This document shows, one piece after another, positions 23,274 through 34,117 of a DNA stretch of 64,000 nucleotides. The notes under the pieces are model-generated. The model searched no databases and was not told the DNA's origin. It saw only the letters and a program-made list of their open reading frames with translations. Source of the stretch: Panagrolaimus kolymaensis (lineage: Eukaryota; Nematoda; Chromadorea; Rhabditida; Panagrolaimidae); contig JAJQJQ010000090.1 in NCBI GenBank assembly GCA_028622995.1, forward strand, positions 124,001 through 188,000, read 5' to 3'. The position numbers and the translations under genes are program-made. Position 1 is the stretch's first letter, and each line of letters starts with the position of its first letter.

Positions 23274-25053
23274 ATGGAAATGAAACCTGGTCTAAAGGAA
23301 TATAAACTTGATACTGATGCATATTGGAGATTGTTTACTCCTGAATTGAATCACTTGAGAGGTATATTTGAAAAACACAAGTATGAACTTAGGTATGTGC
23401 ATTTTTTATATCACCGTTGTAATAATTTATATATACTGAAAGTTTTTTTAGGATCGCTGGTGGCGCTGTACGTGATTTAATAATGGATATTCTACCTGAA
23501 GATATTGATTTTGCTTCAACAGCGACTCCTCCACAAATGAAAGAAATGTTTGAAAAAGAACATGTTCGAATGTTACACAAGAAAGGTGAAGAACATGGAA
23601 CTATTACATGCCGAATCAACGAAAGAGAGAACTTTGAAATTACTACTTTGAGGTAAGGCTCTTGACTCTTTTTGTTGTCTAAAAATGAGCATTCCTTTCT
23701 CCCAAATGATGCCATTGTTTTGTTACTCTGTACAAACGAGTTATGACTATATACACAGCTAAAGGAGCATTCGTGCTTACTATAGCTTCAACTGCATATC
23801 GTATAATTAAAGCTTGATGGTGATTCCTTAAAGCTAATGACTTAATAGATAAACCTGTTTATGATGCTTGTCATCGCCTATCATCTTTTTTCATTCTCTA
23901 ATGACTTCTTTCTTTTCAGGGTTGATGTTGTTTGTGATGGTCGACGAGCAGAAGTCAACTTTACTACTGATTGGGAAATTGATGCATTTCGACGTGATTT
24001 AACTGTCAATTCGTTATTCCTTGATTTCGATGGAAACATTTATGATTATACTGATGGCAAAAAAGATGTGGATGACAGAAAGATCAGATTTGTTGGCGAT
24101 GCGGTTTCTCGTATTCAAGAAGATTATCTTCGAATCCTGCGTTATTTTCGTTTCTTTGGTCGCATAGTAAACTCTCCTACAGAACATGATCCAAAAACTC
24201 TGGAAGCCATTATCGAGAATAAGGATGGTTTGAAAGGTGTCTCGGGTGAAAGAATTTGGTCAGAATTTAAACGAATCGTTGTTGGTCGTTTTGCATCTGA
24301 AGTTATTCAAGTTATGCTTGGTGAATGCAAACTTGGTCCATATCTTGGAATGAAAGAAGGTCTTGATCTTGATATGTTTAGAAAAATTTATCAACGTTCT
24401 GTTGATAAAACTTCTGAAGGATATGATCTTATTGCACCATGTACTGTATTGACATCTTTATTCAACAACGAAAGGGATGTAATGGACTTCCATAAGAAAT
24501 GCAAAATCAGCAATCACGAGAAAAAGTTATGTATGTTTCTTATAAGAAATCGACTTGAAGCTGAACTCAATAAAGAAAATATGATGTACTTTAAGAATCT
24601 TTTAATGGATGAATATTATTTGAATTCAGGTAAGCTTTTTATACAGTTTTGCCTTTATAAAGATTGTATTTTAGAGCCTGATTTTATGATGAATCGTTTT
24701 CGTATAATGGAGTTAATGAAATATGTTGATGCTTATGATCTCATTCTCGAATTTGAACAATGGCCTATTCCTAAATTGCCATTAACTGGCGTTCATCTTA
24801 TGGAAGCAGGTGTACCTAAAGGAAAATATTTCAAAGTTTTGTTAACACATCTTTATGAAATTTGGAAAGCTGTTAGTTTCTGTCATTATCTTTTACTTTA
24901 CTTGACTAATTTCCTCTTCTGTTTTAGAGTGAATTTACCATGCCATTTGAAGAATTGATCCTTCATAAAGATGATGAAATTGAAGTACCTGAAGATGAAC
25001 CTAAACCAACGGCGAACAATGAACCAAGTGCTAAACGTAAGCGAACTAAATGA
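23274..25053 (+). CDS. TRNT1: CCA-adding tRNA nucleotidyltransferase (450 aa)
   Basis: Five exons: 23274-23392, 23452-23652, 23920-24629, 24675-24871 and 24928-25053. The enzyme adds CCA to tRNA 3' ends in nucleus/cytosol and mitochondria. Class II nucleotidyltransferase motifs are in order: GGAVRD (about residues 43-48), the metal-binding D-x-D in EDIDFAS (57 and 59), [14 protein letters not shown] (about 130), and the nucleotide-selecting [12 protein letters not shown]. The C-terminal RNA-binding helices follow, and the protein ends in a basic KRKRTK, a possible nuclear signal. Length compares with 434 in human TRNT1. C. elegans has a single orthologue. The start is the first ATG after the acceptor; the open frame upstream could encode a mitochondrial presequence. 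Confidence 0.95.
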
Positions 25054-25342
25054 TTGAACATTACTTTGATATTTTGCAGTACAGCTTCTCTCAAATCTAT
25101 GTGATTTTTGAACCATCATCAAAACCGTCTAAAATTACATTATTTGATTGTATCGTGTTTGATTTTGTGTTGTTTCTTTTTTGTTTAATTGAATTTTTTG
25201 TTATTTTTTGGTTTGAATAAACTTGTAATAAAGTTATTAAACAATGTGTTTGACTGCCGTTATCATTCGGAGTATATATTCGAGTTTGTATTGTCTTGGA
25301 ATTTTAAGGAATAAACATTCATTCTTAGTTTGCGAGAGTGTT

Positions 25343-26620
25343 ATGTTATCTTTGCTTCGGTGTAAGCCATTGTTAAATCAATCTTCAAAACTTTATGCAA
25401 TACGATGTTTACCACTTGGATGTTCTCTATCAACAACAACGACAAATTCAAATAATGGTAATTCAATATGGAAAAAATTTACTCCAACAGCTTTAGTGGA
25501 AGCTTCACCAAAAATTATTCAACCATATTTGAGATTGATGAGAGCTGATAAACCTATAGGTATGTTTTAAAACTTATGTTCATACTAAAGTCTTTGTTGT
25601 TTTAGGTGTTTGGTTACTATATTGGCCTTGTGCATGGTCGATAGCTCTTGCTGCTTCACCCGGTTGTTTACCAGATATCAAATTATTAGCTCTTTTTGGT
25701 ACAGGTGCTTTCTTAATGCGTGGTGCTGGATGTGTTATAAATGATTTATGGGATATAGATTTTGATAAACGTGTGGAACGAACTAAACATCGACCTTTAG
25801 CTTCTGGTGAACTTTCAACTAAACAAGGAATTATATTCTTAGGTGGACTGTTATCAACTTCTCTTGGAATTTTACTACAACTCAATTGTCCAACGTGAGC
25901 TTGCTTATTAATGTGAACTTTTGTAACCAATTTTGACGCAACTTTTTTTTAGGATTATTCTTGGTTTTACTGCTATGATTCCTGTGATATGTTATCCGCT
26001 AGCTAAACGATATACCTATTGGCCTCAAAGTGTTCTTGGTTTGACATTTAATTTTGGTGCATTTATGGGTTATTCTGCTGTTACTGGACATATTGATCCA
26101 CATATTACTGTTCCACTTTATTTATCTGTATGGTGTTGGACTATGGTTTATGATACTATTTATGCTCATCAAGTTTGTTGTTTTAATGCTGATCCAAGTT
26201 AAAGCTTATTATGCCGCTATCTTTGAAACCCAAGTTTGTTGTATGTAAATTAACTTTCCTTGTTTTTAGGACAAAGACGATGATGTTATGATTGGTGTAA
26301 AATCAACTGCATTGCGATTTGGTGAAAATACTCAATTATGGTTAAGTGGATTCTCAGCCACAATGATTTCAAGTTTAATTCTAATTGGACTGAATGCATC
26401 TCAAACATGGCCATATTATGCTGCAATTGGAGCATCTGCTGCTCATCTCACTTGGCAACTTAAAACTGTGGATATCAATAGTCGAGCTGATTGTTGGAAG
26501 AAATTTGTATCAAATCAATGGATTGGTGGTTTAATATTTGCTGGAATCATTGCAAGTACTTTACTGAAAGAAAATGATCAAAAAGAAGTGAAAAAGGATT
26601 TAGATGATAGGATACCATAG
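25343..26620 (+). CDS. coq-2: 4-hydroxybenzoate polyprenyltransferase, COQ2 (358 aa)
   Basis: Four exons: 25343-25559, 25606-25894, 25953-26172 and 26270-26620. This inner-mitochondrial-membrane enzyme joins the polyprenyl tail to 4-hydroxybenzoate in ubiquinone synthesis. The start [11 protein letters not shown] with a Ser/Thr-rich stretch is a plausible mitochondrial presequence; an earlier in-frame ATG at 25244 is less likely. The UbiA signatures are both present: [19 protein letters not shown] (about residue 119) and [13 protein letters not shown] (about 240), the second rebuilt across intron 3. Several membrane helices lie between and after them. The start lies 290 bp downstream of the CCA enzyme on the same strand with an AATAAA between (25216-25221), so the two may be an operon. 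An AATAAA follows at 26710-26715. Confidence 0.95.
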
Positions 26621-27524
26621 AACTTTTAGTGTTTGTTGTTGTTAGGCTTTTTAGTCATTGTTTTAGTATGTATTTATTAAATTTGTTATTATTAAATAAT
26701 TTGTGTTTAAATAAATGAAATTATTAATTTTTTGGATTGTTTGAAATTTTTTGTGAGTGAATTTGTTGTTTTACTTTGTCAAACAAACAAAAAGAGATTC
26801 CTTTATTTTTTGCTTGCATTTTTCTGCACCTTTCATTACCGTATCTTCTTTTTTCACTTGCAAGTTGCAAAGATACATGCACGCAATCCAACGAGAAAGC
26901 GGTTGACTGATTGTTAAAATCTCGCAAAAATTTTTTGGGCTTCCTTCATTTTGCGAGCGAGTAAAAAACTATTTCAAACATTTTTTTTTGTTTGATCGAT
27001 CATTCTCAACTTTTTTCTCTCCTCCATTTTTTCTTCTTCTTCATTATCCATGATTTCTGAAGATTTTGCTATCTTTCTATTACTCTTTTTTGTTTTGATT
27101 GATTCCTTAGGGTTTAGCTTGAATATTTAACTAGTTTTGCACCAAAATTTTCTTCATTGCCATCCACTTTATTAGCTTTCCTTTCATCGAGGTTTTGAAG
27201 CTTTTGTTGATTTTTTTTTGCGTGTTTTCTTTTCGGAGTTTAAAATGAATAGTAGCTAAAATATGCTTTTGTTTATCACCCTGGTCTTCGTCATCATTCC
27301 GAGAAGTGCATGTTACACTTTTTTGCTTTTATTCGTGGCTTTTTGCTTTCATTTTGTACTTTCAAGAAGCTCGTTATCCTCTTTTATCCGTGTATGATTT
27401 TATTCGACTTTTGCTTAACTATGATTTTTTTAGGTTTTTTCTCAACTAACCCCGCTGGCTACAAGAGGCTTAAACTCATCTACTGCTTATCATCATCATC
27501 AATCCTACTTCAACTATTGGTAAA
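26621..27524. other. Intergenic region COQ2 to acyl-CoA synthetase
   Basis: The COQ2 3' UTR lies at the left. A T-rich acceptor (GATTTTTTTAG) ends at 27433, about 90 bases before the next start codon, giving that gene a short leader. No other gene is evident. Confidence 0.5.
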
Positions 27525-29750
27525 ATGGGTTCTGGATGGTTTTTATGGTCTAACAAAGAAGACAAAGTTGATCCATTGGTTGATCTTCAATCTCAAACTC
27601 GCCAACTTCCTGTATGTTTTCATTTTATTATGTCTTTACAAAGATCACTCCTTTGATTACTTATCGCATACTTATTCTTGTTGTTTTTTAGGACGGATCA
27701 AGAGTATGCCGGTATCTCAAAACTGACAATTTGATGTCTTCAATTCATCTTGATGCTTTAACTCTTTATGAAGGTATTCGACGTGGTGCTCGTGTTTCAA
27801 ACAATGGTCCAATGCTGGGAAAACGTGTCAAACAAGCTGATGGTAGCGAGCCTTATGTATGGATAAATTACAATGAGGTCATTGATCGTTCTCTTGCTGT
27901 TGCTTATGCTATGCGACATGTTGGTGTTCCTATTGGTCAAGAAGCTTTTATTGGAATTTATGCTAAGAATCGACCTGAATGGATCATTGTTGAACATGCT
28001 ACTTATGCTTTCAATAATGTTTTGGTCGCTTTATATGAAACTCTTGGAGCCGAAGCTTGCACTTTCAGTCTTAATCAAACTGAAATTCCAATCGTCTTCT
28101 GTGATTCTTTGGTTAAAGCTAAAAGTAAGTTTTCACTTTCTCTCTTATTCCATGTTAATGCTTTCTTATTTCTAGGCCTCATGAAAGAAAAGAAAAACTG
28201 TGGCTTCTTGAAACATTTGGTCGTCATGGATGAAGAAGTTACTCCTGAAGACAAAGCTGTATTTAATCTTGCTGGCCTTTCACTTTATGGATTTGGTGAA
28301 TTTGAAACTCTTGGACAAAATGGCGAAAAACTTACTGTTATTCCTCCCAAACCTGATGATCTCGCAACTATCTGCTACACTTCTGGAACAACTGGAACAC
28401 CCAAAGGTGTCATGCTTACTCATGGAAACGTTATTGCTGATGTTACAACGTTGGAATATTTCAAACATGCTCCAATAACAAGTGATGACGTCATGATGAG
28501 CTTTTTACCTTTGGCGCATATGTTTCAAAGAGTGGTTGAAGCTACTCTTATTTCTCAAGGTGGTCGTATTGGATTCTTCCGTGGTGAAATTCGATTGCTT
28601 CCAGATGATATCAGAACTCTTCAACCTACGGTTCTTCCTGTTGTACCTCGTGTTTTGAATCGAATTTATGATAAAGTCATGTCAGAAGTCAACAAGTCTC
28701 GTCTTCGCAAGATGTTATTGGATGCTGCCATCTCATACAAAACTCGTGAAATTAACCAGTTTGTTTGCATTCTTTATCTTCTAATTTACTTACATGTTCT
28801 TTTTCAGAGGTATCATTCGTAACAACTCCTTGATTGACAACTTCATCTTCAAAAAGATTCGTGACCAACTTGGTGGACGCGTTAAATTGATGATTACTGG
28901 TTCGGCTCCTCTTGCTGACAATGTTCTTACATTCATTCGATGCACACTTGGTTGTATGGTTGTTGAAGGTTATGGTCAAACTGAATGCGTTGCTGCTTGT
29001 AGCATTACTCTTGAAGGTGATTCGGTTCCTGGGCATGTTGGCGTGCCATCTCCGTGCAATATGATCAAACTCATTGATGTTCCTGAACTTGGTTATTATG
29101 CTAAAGATGATGCTGGTGAAGTATGTATCAAAGGCACCAATGTTTTCAAAGGTTATTACAAGAACGAAGAACAAACCAAAGAAACTCTTGATCAAGATGG
29201 ATGGCTTCATACTGGTGATATCGGCCGATGGACTGAAGCTGGAACATTGAAGATCGTTGATCGAAAGAAACATATCTTTAAGTTAGCTCAGGTATGTTAT
29301 TTTACTCACGTTTGTTCCAAGTGACTAATAGATCGTTTTTAGGGTGAATATGTTGCTCCTGAAAAAATTGAAAATATCTATGTTCGATCAAAGTTCGTTG
29401 CTCAATCATTCGTTTATGGTGAAAGCTTGAAGTCCTGCCTAGTCGCTATTGTTGTTCCTGATCAAGAAGTTCTCATCCCTCAAGCCATCAAACAACTTGG
29501 ATTGAAAGAACTTTCAATGGAAGAACTTTGCAAAAGAGAAGATGTAAAGAAGATGATTTTCGATGATTTAATCGCTGTTGGAAAAGCTGCAAGCTTGTAT
29601 TCTTTTGAACAAGTCAAGGACATCTTCCTTTCATCTGAAATGTTCTCAGTTGAAAATGATTTATTAACGCCAACTCTCAAAAGCAAGCGCCCGAAATTGA
29701 AGGAACATTTCAAGCCTCAACTCACCTCAATGTATGAAAAACTTGATTGA
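27525..29750 (+). CDS. Long-chain fatty acid CoA ligase, ACSL type (664 aa)
   Basis: Five exons: 27525-27611, 27692-28124, 28176-28758, 28808-29291 and 29343-29750. It activates long-chain fatty acids to acyl-CoA through an acyl-adenylate. ANL-superfamily motifs are present: the P-loop TSGTTGTPKGVMLTHGNV (about residue 243), FLPLAHMFQR, GYGQTE (about 423), DGWLHTGDIG, and KIVDRKKHIFKLAQGEYVAPE. The last is the ACSL linker with the conserved Lys region. Total length fits animal ACSL1/5/6 proteins and nematode acs genes of that class; I cannot say which paralogue. The N-terminus has no obvious signal peptide. The AATAAA at 29815-29820 lies just after the stop, and an atlastin copy starts 155 bp downstream. 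Confidence 0.95.
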
Positions 29751-29896
29751 ATTGTAGTAATAATGTATTTATTTATTTGTAATTTTACTATGTATTCATT
29801 TTTGTTTTATTGACAATAAATTTATTTGTACTATGTAATTTTTTGTCTAACTGCATTTCTTTCTTATTTTTGTTTATCATTTTTTTTTTGATTTTC

Positions 29897-29898
29897 AG
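29897..29898 (+). promoter_or_regulatory. Likely spliced-leader acceptor of atlastin copy
   Basis: TTTGATTTTCAG lies six bases upstream of the first ATG (29905) and about 80 bases after the AATAAA of the preceding gene, the spacing expected inside a nematode operon. Confidence 0.5.
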
Positions 29899-29904
29899 GC
29901 TTCA

Positions 29905-31341
29905 ATGGAAACCATGGAACATCATACTTCTAACCGACATGAAGAAGACCATACAAAGGATAATATTGCTGCATTGCTTCAAGAACCATTTTCTTCTGCT
30001 CCATGTCCTGTAAAAATTGTCAATCCTATTGATGAAGATCACACTTTTGTTTTAAATGAAACAGCTTTAACTCAATTGCTACTTGATCCAAAATATGCCG
30101 ATAAAAAAAGGTATGTATTGCTTTTTTCTTCATATTTGTTCACTTTTCTCATTTTTAGGTCGCTCTTATAAGTGTTGCTGGTGCTTTTCGTAAAAGAAAG
30201 AGCTTCATCCTCAAATTCTTCCTTCATTATTTGACATGGCGTGAAAATGGTGATGAATCAACGGATTGGCTTACAAGTAATGATAAACTAGAAGGATTCA
30301 GTTGGAGAGGTGGATCTGATCGTGATACCAATGGAATGCTTTTTTGATCAAAACCATTGATAATCAAAGATGATAACAATGAAGATGTCGTTGTACTTCT
30401 CATGGATACTCAGGGAGCTTTTGATACCATGTCAACTGTGAAAGATTGTGCAACCATTTTTGCTCTTTCAACAATGCTATCTTCTATTCAAGTATGTTAT
30501 ATGGATGCTATCACGGTGATTAACTTCTTCTTTTTAGATTTATAACATCAATCAAAACGTTCAAGAAGAGGATTTGCAGCATTTACAATTTTCACAGAAT
30601 ATGGTAAACTTGCGCCTGAAGAATGCGAAGGAAAGCCTTTCCAAGAAATTTTATTCTTGGTTCGTGATTGGAGTTATCCTTATGAGGCTGATTATGGATT
30701 TATTGGTGGTGATCGAATTCTTCCAAAGCGCTTAGAATTGAATGAAAGAATGCATCCTGAATTACGCCAACTTCGTGAACAAATCAAAACTTTACTTGAT
30801 AAGATTACTTGCTTTTTGATGCCTCATCCTGGTTTCGAAAGTTGCACAAAATCCAATCTTTCGTGGTGAACTGTTTGTAAGTTGACGAATATTCTTTTTC
30901 ATTTATTAATATCTGCTTCCTTTACAGAAATGGAAGAAGTCTTTAAATCGAATCTCAAAGTGCTTATTCCTCGTCTTCTTGATCCTAACAATATCACCGT
31001 AAAAAGCATCATTAGCCAACAAATTACTTGTCGTGAATTGCTTGAATACTTCAAGGTTAGTTTGCTTAGATACTATGTTTGTTACTAACTTTAGTTTTTA
31101 GATTTACATTACTGTATTCCATGGAGAAAATATGCCTTAACCAAAGTCAATGCTGCAAGTAACCTCTGAAGCTAACAATCTGGCTGCTGTATCATCCGGT
31201 AAAGCTTTATATGTTCGTCATATGGAAGAAATCTGTGATGGTGATACTCCTTACATGAACACAGAGGCACTTGATAAAGAACATTCTCGTTGCTCTATTG
31301 AAGCCATTCAATCTCTCATAGCCTCTTCTTTTTTTATACTG
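29905..31341 (+). pseudogene. Atlastin-like GTPase, broken and 3' truncated
   Basis: Exon-like blocks lie at 29905-30110, 30159-30491, 30538-30876, 30928-31055 and 31102-31341, with good splice sites. Atlastins are dynamin-like GTPases that fuse ER tubules. Matching segments are GAFRKRKS (P-loop), [38 protein letters not shown], and EANNLAAV near the end. Defects: the exon 1 A-run leaves the junction out of frame; the P-loop has Arg where Gly is expected; TGA at 30345-30347; a frameshift near 30590; another near 30840; TAA at 31138-31140. The membrane hairpin and C-terminal helix are missing after 31341. Several independent lesions make a pseudogene much more likely than sequencing error. A functional copy probably lies elsewhere. 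Confidence 0.85.
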
Positions 31342-32464
31342 TAATTATAATTTATTGTTTCATAGTATTGTGATCTGTGTGTATGCGCATTGCTTGAAAT
31401 TTGTATTTTATTTTGTATTGCTTTGTTTAAATAAATTTGATTAAAGTTGTTTATCTTTTGCTTCTTTGATTACAATTAGTTGATTTAATGGATTTATCAT
31501 ATCACAAACTCTTTACAGTCCTTACCGCTAAGCAATATCCACATAATGAATCCTTATTTATGTTGGCAGAAGTAAACCATTTATGTAAAACAGCAACAAG
31601 CATTTCACTTGCAGCATTCATTTGGCCTCCATTTCTTTTTTGCTTATGATGGAGATTAACGGGTAATGGCGATCCTTTTTATTCATCTCTGGTAAGTAAA
31701 TATGTTTAGCCATTGAAGCTTTCCATCCAAGTAATTTTCATTGTGTGTTCGTTATTTTGTGCTTACTCGGAAATCAATCATGGAAGAAATTGAAAAAATT
31801 CCCATAAACGCTGTTGGAGTGAAATTTTCAAGCACAATAAAATGAAATCATTGTAATTTGCATAAAACAAGCTTCATGGCCGGCGGAGCTTCTAGTAAAA
31901 ATGATTGATAATATTATCAAACATAACGCAGTGAAAGTCTGGTCATATTAATTTATGTTTGTGAAGGTTAAAAGCGATTTTTTCTTAAATTTGCATATGC
32001 TTTTTCTTGTAGTTTCAAACTCTCTTTTTATTGATACTATTGAGGAATCCTATTTCTTGATTCGCTTTTTTGGTTTTTGACCATCACATTAAGATTTAGA
32101 GAGGAAGTGATAGTTGCTTCATTTGAATGAAAAAAAGAAACATGTTCATGATTGAGAAGAAAAAAGGTTTTGGTAAAGCTTCTTGTTATGTAAATTTGCT
32201 CATAATCGTTAAACATATTTACAAATAACCAGAATCAAATTAAATGCAACTAAATTTATTTTCTGCTAACCCATTTTCAACAAAGATAAAAAAAAATTTT
32301 CCATTGAAACAAGCAAAAAAATACATTTCTCTGATCATCTGCACCTTGCTTTTCCTTCACCTTCCATCACTTTAGTTTTTGATGTAAGTGTCTTTCAAAA
32401 AAATGATCTTTGGTTGTTAGCTTGCTAATAGCCCCATCCATTTGAGGAAATCAGAGTCCTGACG

Positions 32465-32690
32465 AAATTGGTGCAATACCGTAAGGTGCTGTTCGTTCAA
32501 CGGGATAATGAGGGAATCAATGGATGAGTGATACTAGATTTTCGGTCCATCTGATTGGGATAAGGTGCACTGCCGTAAGGTGGGGTTCTCCTAATGAGGA
32601 TGAAAGAGAATCGAATCTTTCTTTATGAGATTTGGTGCAATGCCGTAAGGTGATGTTCGTCTCATAGGGATTGAATAAATTTTTGAGAAT
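32465..32690. repeat. Three-copy repeat with GGTGCAATGCCGTAAGGTG core
   Basis: The core GGTGCAATGCCGTAAGGTG, or a near match, occurs at about 32470, 32564 and 32634, each followed by GTTC and an AT-rich stretch with a GGGAT or GAGGAT word. Spacing is uneven (94 and 70). Function unknown. Confidence 0.65.
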
Positions 32691-32714
32691 ACCAGTTCGC
32701 TGGGGGCCCATTCC

Positions 32715-32853
32715 TTACTTCGGTAAAAAAAATTATTCAAAACTTCCTCGAAGAAGCTAGAATATTTCATAATGCAAAAGCAAACTCCATACTTCGATAA
32801 AAAAAACTTATTCAAACTTCCTTGAAGAAGGGAGAATATTTTACAATGCAAAA
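32715..32853. repeat. Two-copy tandem repeat, about 70 bp
   Basis: ACTTCGGTAAAAAAAATTATTCAAAACTTCCTCGAAGAAG is followed by a diverged copy (ACTTCGATAAAAAAAACTTATTC, then CTTCCTTGAAGAAGGGAGAATATT). Both end with an ATATTT-ATAATGCAAAA-type tail. Confidence 0.65.
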
Positions 32854-32899
32854 TAAATTTTGGAGAAAAACATCTTTCGAATCAAATGATTTACTTTAA

Positions 32900-33622
32900 A
32901 GGACGACTACACTTTCTGTTTTTTTCAAATTGTTTCAAACGAACCGCGGTTCTGTCCCCAATAGGGTGGACCGATCTACCGGTAGATTGAAAAATCGGTA
33001 GATCTACCGGTAGATCTACCGGTGGATCTACCGGTAGATCTACTGAAATCTACCGCAAGTCCAAAATTCGAAAAGAAAGGGATTTTGAATCAAGGAATAC
33101 AAAATTAAGGATATAAGGCTATTTTTGGGCACAAAAATAGGTTTTGCAAACTTTTAAAAAAATTTCAATTTTTCAACAGGGTGGACCAAGCTATTACTTT
33201 CCTATCATAAACTCTCCCCTGTTAAAAAAATTCAAAAATTTTCGGAAATAGAGAAAACATCGTTTTTATGCATTTTAGAACCTGCTAATTCATAACTTTC
33301 GCTTAAAAAACTCCGAGAACGTCTTTTTTTAAATTTTGGTGGCGCGGTAGATTTCGGTAGATTGGAAAATTTTTTCGGTAGATTTCGGTAGATCTACCGG
33401 TAGATCTACCGGTAGAATCTACTGGTAGATCTACCCGGTCCACCCTAGTCCCCAAGTGGTAAAGTGCTTTGAACATCGAAAAACCGTAATGCTACAGTAA
33501 TTTGGAAGTGAGATATTACTGTAGCATTACGGTTTTTCGATGTTCAAAGCACTTTACCACTTGGGGACAGAACCGCGGTTCGTTTGAAACAATTTGAAAA
33601 AAACAGAAAGTGTAATCGTCCT
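32900..33622. mobile_element. Palindromic TTAA MITE interrupted by another element
   Basis: TTAA flanks lie at 32896-32899 and 33623-33626. The ends are AGGACGA and TCGTCCT. The left arm stops at CTGTCCCCAA (32961), where another element is inserted; the right arm resumes and continues into a near-perfect hairpin whose stem includes CTTTGAACATCGAAAAACCG. Without the insert the element would be about 230 bp, similar to its relatives. Confidence 0.85.
32962..33447. mobile_element. hAT-like MITE nested in the TTAA element (486 bp)
   Basis: Its ends are TAGGGTGGACC and the complement GGTCCACCCTA, and the flanks are an exact 8-base duplication, GTCCCCAA, at 32954-32961 and 33448-33455. Eight-base duplications and a YARNG-like tip fit the hAT superfamily. 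Both ends carry short arrays of the 12-base palindrome GGTAGATCTACC. No coding sequence, so it is non-autonomous. Confidence 0.85.
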
Positions 33623-34117
33623 TTAATCCTTCGATTTCAATGAAAGCCCAAAGTTTACGTTCACGATATTTGTTGGAGGACTTTGAGGTTGCTTTATTGG
33701 ATTGAGGAAATTTGTAATAAATAAATGCACACTTTTCATGGTCAAAGATGAAACAGAAAAAGTTTAATTAAATATTTATCTTCAACAAAACAAATGCCTG
33801 AAGCTTTGGACATGCCTCCATTTCGAGGTTGATGAACTCAAACTTTTAAGTTTTGTGGTTTCAACCAATTTGCTTTATGCATCAAGAAAGCAATTAAAAA
33901 CTTTGGTAATGGCAACGGATTCGCTTTGGTTTATGTTGTTACAATATTATCATCAAGAAATCATCTCTTTTTGCAAAACTATAAGCATTTTACAACACCT
34001 AAAGTAATAACATTGACTTTTAAGCTAATTTCTAGACACAATTCACAAACAAACAAAATTTATTTATTAAAAAACATAAAAAGTTATAAAATTTAACAAA
34101 AAAGTAAACAAGTATCA

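Larger units (their letters stand above)
31342..34117. other. Repeat-rich intergenic region
   Basis: No gene is supported. Contents are an undetermined AT-rich stretch (31342-32440), two short tandem repeat families (32465-32690 and 32715-32853), a nested transposon pair (32900-33622), and the 3' flank of the SNPC-4 gene. Confidence 0.5.

Noticed and set aside
33000..33430. Regular GGTAGATCTACC repeats as a possible CRISPR-like array
   Set aside because: Repeats are 12-base palindromes without unique spacers, inside a transposon of a eukaryotic genome.
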